A stretch of DNA of 9,735 nucleotides, from the NCBI GenBank assembly GCA_902805805.1, contig CADCUE010000167.1:1-9735 (forward strand), given 5' to 3'. Origin of the DNA: an uncultured Frankineae bacterium (GTDB lineage: Bacteria > Actinomycetota > Actinomycetes > Mycobacteriales > SCTD01). The notes below the pieces were generated by a model. The model worked only from the letters and a program-made list of their open reading frames with translations. It did not search any database and was not told the DNA's origin. Below, piece after piece: positions 1 through 5,951 of the stretch (positions are counted from its first letter, which is position 1; the number at the start of each line of letters is the position of its first letter). A program made the position numbers and the translations under genes.

Positions 1-252
1 GGGGGCGGGGTGCTGGCCTCGTGCGGGTGCTTCGGCCGCTCCGACACGCCACCGACCCGGAGCCACGCGCTCGTCACCGCCGTCGTGGCGCTCGTCGCAG
101 CGGCCGTCGCAGTCCGCCCGCTCGGCAGCCTGCCGGGCGTGCTCGCCGACAGCCCGGGCGCCGGCGCCCCGCTGCTGCTGGCGACGGCTGCCGTGGGGGT
201 CACCGCCTACCTCGTCCTCGCCCTGCTGCCGGTGCTGCGGATCGCGCGGTGA
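1..252 (+). CDS. MauE-like membrane protein, C-terminal part only
   Basis: The reading frame is open from the first base, so the start and N-terminal membrane segments lie outside the window; 83 codons are visible. Early in the fragment is a CGCFG motif (VLASCGCFG), the signature cysteine motif I associate with the MauE/DoxX-like family (redox-active membrane proteins required for maturation of the methylamine dehydrogenase light chain). Two hydrophobic stretches follow, about LVTAVVALVAAAVAV and LLLATAAVGVTAYLVLALL, consistent with the last two transmembrane helices. The GTG at 10 is probably internal, because the cysteine motif follows only a few residues later and the frame continues upstream. 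The stop overlaps the GTG of the MauD-like gene (GTGA), so the two are translationally coupled. That neighbour and the MauA-like protein downstream strengthen the call. The electron partner is unknown. Confidence 0.72.
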   Translation, partial: GGGVLASCGCFGRSDTPPTRSHALVTAVVALVAAAVAVRPLGSLPGVLADSPGAGAPLLLATAAVGVTAYLVLALLPVLRIAR

Positions 253-872
253 CGGCGCTCGTGGTGGCGCTGACCGTCGCCGTGCTGCTGCTCGCGGTCC
301 TGGTCGCGGGCCTGCTGCGCAGCCATGCCGAGATCCTCAAGGCGCTGCACGACCTCGGAGCGGGGCTCGAGCTCGACCGGGCAGAGGCCGGCCCGGTGCC
401 CGTGACGATCGAGGGCGTGCGGGGACCGCGGATGACCGGCTCTCCTGCGCCGGAGTCCGTCACGGGGCAGACGCTCGACGGTGAGAGCGTCGCCGTGTCC
501 CTGAGCGCCGGTACGGACACGCTGCTGGCGTTCCTGTCCTCCGGGTGCTCGACCTGTCAGGCGTTCTGGGACGCCTTTGCCGCACCCGCCGTCGACGTGC
601 CCGGCGGTGCGCGCCTGCTCGTCATCAGCAAGGACCTCGACGAGGAGAGCGGCAGCGCACTCGCGGCACGCGCCTCGGCGTCCGTGCCGCTGCTCACGAG
701 CAGCCAGGCGTGGGAGGACTTCTCGGTCCCCGGCTCCCCCTACTTCGTCTACGTCGACGGCACGGGGCGCGTCGTGGGGGAGGGCTCGGCGGCCACCTGG
801 CCCGCCGTGGCGACGCTGATGGGACAGGCCCAGTCCGACACGGCCCTGTCGTCCCGGGCGCCCACCCCGTGA
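249..872 (+). CDS. MauD/TlpA-like membrane-anchored thioredoxin-fold protein
   Basis: The protein has 207 residues if it starts at the GTG that overlaps the previous stop by 4 bp. Residues 4-23 form a single N-terminal membrane anchor, followed by LLRSHAEILKALHDLG, typical of MauD-type proteins. A linker leads to a thioredoxin/AhpC-TSA-like domain with the redox motif C100-S-T-C103 in the context LLAFLSSGCSTCQAF, then VPLLTS and GSPYFVYVDGTGRVVGEG, which matches the cis-Pro strand and beta-hairpin of thioredoxin folds. The domain should face the outside of the membrane. MauD proteins are known to be needed for disulfide formation or stability of the cysteine-rich MADH light chain. Here the probable client is the 18-cysteine protein encoded at 1980-3329. 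A much longer same-frame reading from position 21 is an overlap artefact running through the MauE gene. It could instead be a generic ResA/TlpA protein, but gene order favours MauD. Confidence 0.82.
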   Translation: MTALVVALTVAVLLLAVLVAGLLRSHAEILKALHDLGAGLELDRAEAGPVPVTIEGVRGPRMTGSPAPESVTGQTLDGESVAVSLSAGTDTLLAFLSSGCSTCQAFWDAFAAPAVDVPGGARLLVISKDLDEESGSALAARASASVPLLTSSQAWEDFSVPGSPYFVYVDGTGRVVGEGSAATWPAVATLMGQAQSDTALSSRAPTP

Positions 873-946
873 GCTCCGGCCTGCTGCTCGCCGTCGGGCT
901 CCCGCTCGGCGTCCTCGCCGCCCTGCGCTCCACCTGGAGCCCTTGA
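869..946 (+). CDS. 25-residue hydrophobic mini-ORF
   Basis: A GTG start overlaps the stop of the MauD-like gene (GTGA at 869-872) and opens a 25-codon frame reading MSSGLLLAVGLPLGVLAALR plus a short tail ending in WSP. Residues 4-19 are almost entirely hydrophobic and could form one membrane helix, with Arg20 as the only charged side chain. Its TGA (944-946) is embedded in the Shine-Dalgarno-like GAGGTG (945-950) of the next gene, whose ATG follows at 956. A ribosome finishing here would therefore be placed to start that gene. It may be a true small membrane peptide or simply a coupling ORF that passes ribosomes on; the sequence alone does not separate the two. No family is recognised. Confidence 0.45.
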   Translation: MSSGLLLAVGLPLGVLAALRSTWSP

Positions 947-950
947 GGTG
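945..950 (+). promoter_or_regulatory. Shine-Dalgarno for the membrane protein at 956
   Basis: GAGGTG lies 5 nt before the ATG at 956. It is the clearest ribosome binding site in this operon, overlaps the stop codon of the 25-codon ORF, and fixes the start of the next gene. Confidence 0.65.
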
Positions 951-955
951 AGTCG

Positions 956-1531
956 ATGCTGACCAGCATCACTCCGCTCGGCGAGCGGAGCCGAGGCAAC
1001 CGCTGGGCCGTGACGACGACGGCCTACGCCCTCGGCTGCGCGCTGGGCGGTGCCACCACGGGGCTCGTCCTGGGGTCGCTCGGCGCACTCCTGCCCTCGC
1101 TGCCGGTACTGCTGCTCGCCGGGACCGCATGCGTCCTCGCGGCGGCGGTCGACCTCCTGCCCGGCCCGCTGCCGGTCGGGCGGCGCCAGGTGGACGAGCG
1201 CTGGCTCGGCCACTACCGCGGCTGGGTCTACGGCGCGGGCTTCGGCTACCAGCTCGGTCTCGGGGTCGTCACCATCGTCACGAGCGCTGCGACGTTCGCA
1301 GTCCTCGCGCTCGCCCTGCTGACGCAGTCCCCGTCGGCGGGCCTGCTCGTGGGAGCGGTCTTCGGCGGCGCCCGGGCGCTGCCCTCGCTGCTCCTGCGCC
1401 GGGTGGACACCTGGGCCCAGCTGCGTCTGCTCGCGGCCCGGCTCGAGGCTCGGGCGCGGGACGTCTCACGCGCCACCGCCGCCGCGCTCGCGATCGGCGG
1501 CGCCGTCCTGCTCATCGGAGGAGTCCTGTGA
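956..1531 (+). CDS. Uncharacterised multi-pass membrane protein of the mau-like operon
   Basis: The protein has 191 residues, with an ATG preceded by a good GAGGTG site. I do not recognise a characterised family. A basic N-terminus (LGERSRGNRW) precedes hydrophobic segments at roughly 19-45, 48-68, 93-122, 126-146 and 172-191, separated by a polar loop around 73-90 (RRQVDERWLGHYRGW) and a charged helix around 150-171. The glycine-rich segment GAGFGYQLGLGVVTIVTSAATFA somewhat recalls small CcdA/DsbD-type helices, but no paired redox cysteines are present (only Cys28 and Cys59, in separate segments). A direct role as a disulfide carrier is therefore not supported. Its last codons overlap the GTG of the next gene. 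Its place between a MauD-like thioredoxin and a cysteine-rich Tat substrate suggests a role in maturation or electron supply. That is inference from context only. Confidence 0.75.
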   Translation: MLTSITPLGERSRGNRWAVTTTAYALGCALGGATTGLVLGSLGALLPSLPVLLLAGTACVLAAAVDLLPGPLPVGRRQVDERWLGHYRGWVYGAGFGYQLGLGVVTIVTSAATFAVLALALLTQSPSAGLLVGAVFGGARALPSLLLRRVDTWAQLRLLAARLEARARDVSRATAAALAIGGAVLLIGGVL

Positions 1532-1983
1532 AGCTCGCCCACGACGGCGTCGTCGTCGACCTGCCGCCCGGCTGGGAGGCACGGGCACGGACGCAGCCAC
1601 CCAGCGAGCCGGGTGGGCGCGGCAACCTGCTGCTGCACGCGGCGACCGTCCCGCTGCCCGCCGATCGCGGCGACTTCGGCAGTGGGGTCGTCGAGCTGCT
1701 GGGCCCGGACGACGTCTTCGTCGCTCTGTTCGAGTACGACGAGAAGGACGCCGAGCGGGCTCTCTTCACCGCGCAGGGCCTGCCCGTGCCGCGCCCGTCG
1801 GACTTCTCGACCGCGGTGCTGCAGCGGACGCAGCTCGGGCACAGCGGAGCGCAGTTCTTCTTCGCCGTCGAGGGCCGGCCGTTCTGCCTGCACGCCGTGC
1901 TCGGCAGCCACAGCCGCCGGGCACCGGGGGCGGCCAAGGTGGCTGCGCTGCTCGCGCGCACGTCCGTCCGGAGGACCGCATGA
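1528..1983 (+). CDS. Uncharacterised soluble protein of the mau-like operon
   Basis: The protein has 151 residues, starting at a GTG that overlaps the preceding stop (GTGA), with a GGAGGAG ribosome-binding stretch just upstream. There is no signal peptide or membrane segment. The N-terminus (KLAHDGVVVDLPPGWEARAR) looks like a beta-strand-rich start, as in small substrate-handling domains. Later blocks include DDVFVALFEYDEKDAERALF and AQFFFAVEGRPFCLHAVLGS, followed by a C-terminal helix AAKVAALLART. It ends in an ATGA overlap with the Tat-exported MauA-like gene, so the two are likely made in step. A cytosolic partner or chaperone for that exported protein before Tat transport is conceivable, but nothing in the sequence shows it. 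I do not recognise the family. Confidence 0.72.
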   Translation: MKLAHDGVVVDLPPGWEARARTQPPSEPGGRGNLLLHAATVPLPADRGDFGSGVVELLGPDDVFVALFEYDEKDAERALFTAQGLPVPRPSDFSTAVLQRTQLGHSGAQFFFAVEGRPFCLHAVLGSHSRRAPGAAKVAALLARTSVRRTA

Positions 1984-3329
1984 CGTCGACCGCCGACGCG
2001 CTGCTCGCGCTGGCCCCCGGTGAGGTCGGCGCATCGACGCTGCCGCCGTCCATCGCCCAGCGCGCAGCCGACACGGTCACCGGCTGGCTGGGGCGGCGCA
2101 CGTCCCGGCGCGGGTTCCTCGTCCGCGCAGGACTCGTCGGCACGGCGCTCGCTCTCGACCCCAAGGGCTACGTCCTGCGACCCGGCACGGCCTACGCCGC
2201 GGTGTGCGGTCCCGGGTCCAGCGCGTCGTCGGGATGGACCGTCTTCTGCGCGACCATCACCAACGGCGTCAACGCCTGCCCGCCCGGCTCGATCGCCGCC
2301 GGCTGGTGGAAGGCCGACGGCGCCTCGCTGTGCGGCGGCCGAGCCCGCTACATCATCGACTGCAACGCCACCTGCTCCCGGTGCACGACTCCCGGTGCGC
2401 GCGCGGGGATCTGCTCGTCGTCCTGCTGGTCGTGCTCCTGCACTTCCGGACTGCCCGGCACCTGCGACCAGCGCAAGGTGTGCTGCAACGCCTTCCGCTA
2501 CGGCCAGTGCAACCAGGACGTCCGGCAGGTCGGCGGTGTGCACTGCCGGGTGGTGTCCTGCACTCCTCCTTGGCGCTTCGAGGAGTGCTCCACGGCGCCG
2601 GCGACGGACAACCGCACCGTCGACCACAACAGCGACAAGCTGCCCCAGCGCTACACCGCCATCACCGCGCGGTACATCGCTCTCGGCGAGAACGGCTCGG
2701 TGCTGGGTGCTTCCGTGCTCGGCGAGGTCGCCGTCGCCGGTGGGTACGCGCAGCGCTACCAGAACGGCCGCATCTCCTTCCAGCCGTCCACCGGCGCCCG
2801 CGAGACCGTCGGACCGGTGGCGGCGCGCTACGTCGCCGTCGGCGCTGAGGCCGGACCCCTCGGCTTTCCGGTCAGCACCCCGGTGACCCTCGCGGGCGGC
2901 GGCCGGGCCTCCCGCTTCGAGCGCGGCCGCATCTCGTACCGGCCGGGGACCGGGGCGTTCGAGGTGCGGGCGCCGCTGTCCGCCCTGTACGAGCGGCTCG
3001 GCGCCGAGGGCGGCGCGCTCGGCTACCCGCTGTCCGGGACCACGGCGGTCGCCGGCGGGCTGGCCAACCGCTTCGACCGCGGCCGGATCTCCTGGAGCGC
3101 CGCGACCGGGGCGCACGCCGTCCGCGGCCCGATCGCCGTGCGCTACGCCGAGCTCGGCGGCGAGGCCGGTCCGCTCGGCTTCCCGCTCGGTGAGGAGCGC
3201 GCAGAGGACGACCGCCCGGGTCCGTGGCGGCGCCCGGGCGCCGTGGGACGGCGACGCAGCGACTTCCAGGGCGGCTCGCTGGTGCTGGACGAGCGCACCG
3301 GGCGGGTCGTCCTGACGGGGCGGGTCTGA
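1980..3329 (+). CDS. Tat-exported MADH light-chain (MauA)-like protein fused to LGFP repeats
   Basis: The protein has 449 residues, with an ATG overlapping the previous stop (ATGA). Residues 41-52 carry a twin-arginine motif (TSRRGFLVRAGL) with a hydrophobic run to about 59 and a plausible AYA cleavage site near 71-73. The unusually long pre-sequence of about 40 residues before the motif also occurs in other MADH light chains. Residues 76-203 contain 18 cysteines (76, 90, 100, 118, 128, 132, 135, 145, 149, 152, 154, 162, 168, 169, 177, 189, 194, 203), an even number. Segments such as NACPPGSIAAGWW and VHCRVVSC resemble MauA (NCPPG...W, YHCTIS). From about 224 to the end are four LGFP-type repeats (GPLGFP, ALGYP, GPLGFP cores), known from cell-wall-associated actinobacterial proteins. 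It is probably a disulfide-rich surface protein matured by the MauD/MauE-like pair. One of the two Trp residues that form TTQ appears absent (see findings). Catalytic activity is therefore uncertain. Confidence 0.8.
   Translation: MTSTADALLALAPGEVGASTLPPSIAQRAADTVTGWLGRRTSRRGFLVRAGLVGTALALDPKGYVLRPGTAYAAVCGPGSSASSGWTVFCATITNGVNACPPGSIAAGWWKADGASLCGGRARYIIDCNATCSRCTTPGARAGICSSSCWSCSCTSGLPGTCDQRKVCCNAFRYGQCNQDVRQVGGVHCRVVSCTPPWRFEECSTAPATDNRTVDHNSDKLPQRYTAITARYIALGENGSVLGASVLGEVAVAGGYAQRYQNGRISFQPSTGARETVGPVAARYVAVGAEAGPLGFPVSTPVTLAGGGRASRFERGRISYRPGTGAFEVRAPLSALYERLGAEGGALGYPLSGTTAVAGGLANRFDRGRISWSAATGAHAVRGPIAVRYAELGGEAGPLGFPLGEERAEDDRPGPWRRPGAVGRRRSDFQGGSLVLDERTGRVVLTGRV
2649..3329 (+). repeat. 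Four LGFP-type protein repeats (coding)
   Basis: Residues about 224-277, 278-331, 332-384 and 385-449 of the MauA-like protein repeat one design: A-x-Y-x-x-L/V-G-x-E-x-G-x-L-G-F/Y-P, then an AGG segment, then RF-x-R/N-GRIS and a TGA block. The first copy is degenerate (SVLGASVLG) and the fourth carries an Arg/Pro-rich insertion at about 406-427 before its closing strand. LGFP repeats are thought to bind the cell envelope. Confidence 0.75.
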
Positions 3330-3339
3330 GCGGCCCGCC
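3319..3339 (+). terminator. Possible weak hairpin at the end of the mau-like operon
   Basis: GGCGGG (3319-3324) can pair with CCCGCC (3334-3339) across a 9-nt loop that contains the stop codon. The stem is short, there is no T-tract, and it adjoins the serA promoter. The call is tentative. Confidence 0.25.
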
Positions 3340-3341
3340 GG

Positions 3342-3347
3342 TAGCCT
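3342..3347 (+). promoter_or_regulatory. -10 element for a leaderless serA transcript
   Basis: TAGCCT fits the actinobacterial -10 pattern TANNNT and ends 6 nt before the GTG at 3354, so transcription would begin at or next to the start codon. No Shine-Dalgarno lies upstream, and no convincing -35 is seen. The same hexamer sits at the same kind of distance from a GTG on the other strand at 6337-6342. Confidence 0.5.
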
Positions 3348-3353
3348 GGGCCG

Positions 3354-4556
3354 GTGACCCCGGCCCGAGCCCTGCTGCTCGAGAACATCCACTCCGACGC
3401 GGCCTGGAACCTCAAGGATGCCGGGTGGGACGTCGAGCGCCTGGACCGCGCGCTCGGTGAGGACGAGCTGGTCGAGCGGCTGCAAGGGGTCTCGCTGCTC
3501 GGGCTGCGGTCCAACACGACGGTGACGGCAGAGGTGCTGGAGAGCGCCCCCGACCTGCTGGCCATCGGCGCGTTCTGCATCGGCACCAACCAGATCGACC
3601 TCGCGACGGCCGCCGAGCGCGGTGTGGCCGTGTTCAACGCGCCGTTCTCCAACACCCGCAGCGTCGTCGAGCTGGCGCTGTCCGAGATCATCGCCCTGAC
3701 CCGACGGCTGACCGTCAAGGACCGCGACATGCACGCGGGCCGGTGGGACAAGTCCGCCACGGGCAGCCACGAGGTGCGCGGGCGGCGGCTGGGCATCGTC
3801 GGCTACGGCAACATCGGCAGTCAGCTTTCGGTGCTGGCCGAGGCACTCGGCATGTCCGTGCTGTTCTACGACTCCGCCGACAAGCTGGCGCTCGGCAACG
3901 CGCGGCGGTGCGGCAGCCTGGACGAGCTGCTGGCCGAGTCCGACGTCGTGACGCTGCACGTCGACGGACGCGTCAGCAACAGCAGCCTGTTCGGCGAGGA
4001 GCAGTTCGCCCGCATGCGCCCCGGCAGCGTGTTCCTCAACCTGTCACGGGGTTTCGTCGTAGACCACGGCGCGCTGCGGCGTCACGTCGAGAGCGGGCAC
4101 ATCTCCGGAGCGGCGGTGGACGTGTTCCCCGTCGAGCCGAAGAAGGCGGGCGAGGAGTTCGTCTCCGAGCTGCGCAACCTGCCCAACGTGATCCTCACGC
4201 CGCACGTCGGCGGCTCCACCGAGGAGGCGCAGCAGGACATCGGCCACTTCGTGTCGGGCAAGCTGCGCGACTACGCCGCGGAGGGCAACACCTCCCTGTC
4301 GGTCAACCTGCCCCCCGTCGCGCTGCCGCGGTCCGGGGGCCACCGGCTGCTGCACCTGCACGTCAACACCCCCGGCGTGCTGGCCACGGTCACGTCGATC
4401 CTCGCCTCGCACGGCATCAACATCGAGGGCCAGCTGCTGGCGACGCGCGGCTCGCTCGGCTACGTCGTCACGGACGTCGGCAGCACCGAGCTCGACGGCC
4501 TGCAGGACGACCTGCGCGCGATGCCCGAGACCGTACGGCTGCGGGTCCTGCCGTGA
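3354..4556 (+). CDS. serA: D-3-phosphoglycerate dehydrogenase, ACT-containing (E. coli type)
   Basis: This enzyme oxidises 3-phosphoglycerate to 3-phosphohydroxypyruvate with NAD+, the first step of serine synthesis. The 400 residues match the E. coli-type enzyme (about 410) rather than the long form of about 530 common in actinobacteria. The substrate-binding half surrounds a Rossmann domain with G150-Y-G-N-I-G155 and Asp173 after the second strand. The expected catalytic set is present: Arg232 (NLSRG), Glu261 (FPVEP) and His284 (TPHVGGST), each 8 below the E. coli numbers as I recall them. A Gly328-Gly329 hinge leads to an ACT domain with His336, Asn338 and Asn356, equivalent to the residues that bind the inhibitor serine, so feedback inhibition is expected. 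The GTG start is chosen because a -10 box lies 6 nt upstream. Its stop overlaps the GTG of the flavoprotein gene. Confidence 0.93.
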   Translation: MTPARALLLENIHSDAAWNLKDAGWDVERLDRALGEDELVERLQGVSLLGLRSNTTVTAEVLESAPDLLAIGAFCIGTNQIDLATAAERGVAVFNAPFSNTRSVVELALSEIIALTRRLTVKDRDMHAGRWDKSATGSHEVRGRRLGIVGYGNIGSQLSVLAEALGMSVLFYDSADKLALGNARRCGSLDELLAESDVVTLHVDGRVSNSSLFGEEQFARMRPGSVFLNLSRGFVVDHGALRRHVESGHISGAAVDVFPVEPKKAGEEFVSELRNLPNVILTPHVGGSTEEAQQDIGHFVSGKLRDYAAEGNTSLSVNLPPVALPRSGGHRLLHLHVNTPGVLATVTSILASHGINIEGQLLATRGSLGYVVTDVGSTELDGLQDDLRAMPETVRLRVLP

Positions 4557-5911
4557 GCGGGCTGCCGCTGGAGCAGCTCCGGACAGCGGTCGGCGCCGAG
4601 CACGTCCTGGCGGAGCCCGACCTCACCGCGTCCTACGAGCGCGACTGGACCGGCCGCTTCGGCGCCCGGGCCGGCTGCGTCGTACGCCCTGCCGACACGG
4701 CTCAGGTCTCGGCGGTCGTGCGCGTGTGCGCCGAGGCCGGCGTGCCGGTCGTCGTGCAGGGCGGCAACACCGGTCTGGTCGGCGGGGCGGTCCCGGCCGG
4801 CGGCGAGGTGCTGCTCAGCCTCACCCGACTGACCGAGCTCGGCGAGGTCGACGCTGCCGCCGGCCAGGTCACCGCGGGCGCGGGCGTCACGCTCACGACG
4901 CTCCAGAAGCACGCCCGCGCAGCTGGTCTCGACTTCGGAGTGGACCTCGCCGCCCGCGACAGCGCCACGGTGGGCGGGCTGGTCGCCACCAACGCCGGTG
5001 GCATCCGCGTGCTGCGGTACGGCTCCATGCGCGCGCAGCTGCTCGGCGCCGAGGCGGTCCTCGCCGACGGGTCGGTCGTCAGCCGGATGGCCGGGCTGCT
5101 CAAGGACGGCACCGGCTACGACCTGGTGTCGCTGCTGGCAGGCAGCGAGGGGACCCTCGGCGTCGTGACGCGGGCGCGGCTGCGCCTGGTGCCGCGGCTC
5201 ACCGCGCGCTGCGTCGCGCTGCTCGCGCTGCCGGACGCCGACAGCGCCATCGCGCTGCTGCCCGGCCTGCGCACCCGGCTGCCTCACCTGTCGGCCGCCG
5301 AGCTGCTGTTCGCCGACGGGCTCGCGCTGGTGCGCAAGCACGGGCACCTGCCCGCGCCGTTCCCGCAGGAGCACCCGGCCTACCTGCTGCTCGAGTGCGC
5401 CGACACGAGCGACCCCACCGACGACCTCGTCGAGGCGGTCAGCGAGGCGGAGGGGCTGCTCGACGCGACCGTGGCCACCGACGCCGCCGGCCAGCGCGCG
5501 CTGTGGGCCTACCGCGAGCAGCACACGGAGGCGATCAACGCCGAGGGCGTCCCGGTCAAGCTGGACGTGTCCGTGCCGACCGGTCGCCTGCCGGAGCTCA
5601 CGGCCCGGCTCGGGCCGACCATCGCCGGAGTCGTCCCTGACGCACGCGCGATCGTCTTCGGGCACGTCAACGAAGGCAACCTGCACGTGAACGTCCTCGG
5701 TGCCGGGGATCTCGCCGAGCAGGTCACCGACGCGGTGCTGCGGCTGGTCGCCGAGCTCGAGGGCTCCATCAGCTCCGAGCACGGGGTCGGGCGGGCGAAG
5801 ACCGCCTGGCTCGGCCTGTCCCGGTCCGCCACGGAGATCGCCGCCATGCGTGCGATCAAGACCGCGCTCGACCCGCAGGGGCTGCTCAACCGCGGCGTGC
5901 TCCTGGCCTGA
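4553..5911 (+). CDS. FAD-linked oxidase, probable D-2-hydroxyglutarate dehydrogenase
   Basis: The protein has 452 residues, starting at a GTG within a GTGA overlap with serA. It belongs to the VAO/PCMH flavoprotein family. The N-terminal FAD-binding domain shows RPADTAQVSAVVRVC (45-59), QGGNTGLVGGAVP (69-81), SATVGGLVATNAGG (137-150), RYGSMR and LLKDGTGYDLVSLLAGSEGTLG (182-203). The C-terminal substrate cap ends with FGHVNEGNLHVNV (369-381) and GSISSEHGVG (404-413), and His371, Asn378 and His410 look like metal or substrate ligands. These motifs suit D-2-hydroxyglutarate or D-lactate dehydrogenases and GlcD. The QGGNTG(L/M)VGG motif and the coupling with serA favour D-2-hydroxyglutarate. SerA can reduce 2-oxoglutarate to D-2-hydroxyglutarate while oxidising phosphoglycerate, and this enzyme would return it to 2-oxoglutarate. 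The electron acceptor is not evident; no ETF genes are nearby. Confidence 0.85.
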   Translation: MSGLPLEQLRTAVGAEHVLAEPDLTASYERDWTGRFGARAGCVVRPADTAQVSAVVRVCAEAGVPVVVQGGNTGLVGGAVPAGGEVLLSLTRLTELGEVDAAAGQVTAGAGVTLTTLQKHARAAGLDFGVDLAARDSATVGGLVATNAGGIRVLRYGSMRAQLLGAEAVLADGSVVSRMAGLLKDGTGYDLVSLLAGSEGTLGVVTRARLRLVPRLTARCVALLALPDADSAIALLPGLRTRLPHLSAAELLFADGLALVRKHGHLPAPFPQEHPAYLLLECADTSDPTDDLVEAVSEAEGLLDATVATDAAGQRALWAYREQHTEAINAEGVPVKLDVSVPTGRLPELTARLGPTIAGVVPDARAIVFGHVNEGNLHVNVLGAGDLAEQVTDAVLRLVAELEGSISSEHGVGRAKTAWLGLSRSATEIAAMRAIKTALDPQGLLNRGVLLA

Positions 5912-5925
5912 CGGCCCCTCGCCGA

Positions 5926-5951
5926 GGCCGCGGTCAGAGCGGACCGCGGCC
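5926..5951. terminator. Bidirectional hairpin between convergent genes
   Basis: GGCCGCGGTC (5926-5935) and GACCGCGGCC (5942-5951) form a perfect 10-bp stem with a 6-nt loop. It stands 14 nt after the flavoprotein stop and covers the stop codon of the opposing chorismate mutase gene. There is no T-tract, which is common in GC-rich genomes. Confidence 0.5.

Noticed and set aside
1980..2648. The protein at 1980 as a genuine methylamine dehydrogenase light chain
   Set aside because: Not accepted at face value: one TTQ tryptophan seems absent, the cysteine number differs, and no heavy chain or MauG is visible in the window.
1512..3959. 815-codon open frame on the minus strand opposite the mau-like operon and serA
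   Set aside because: It lies antisense to well-supported genes, has low-complexity Arg/Gly/Ala/Pro-rich content, no recognisable domain and no start site. Such frames are common in GC-rich DNA.
3743..4552. Long N-terminal extension of the flavoprotein frame across serA
   Set aside because: The extension is Arg/Ala-rich with no domain and overlaps conserved SerA sequence. The GTG at 4553 in a GTGA overlap is the natural start.
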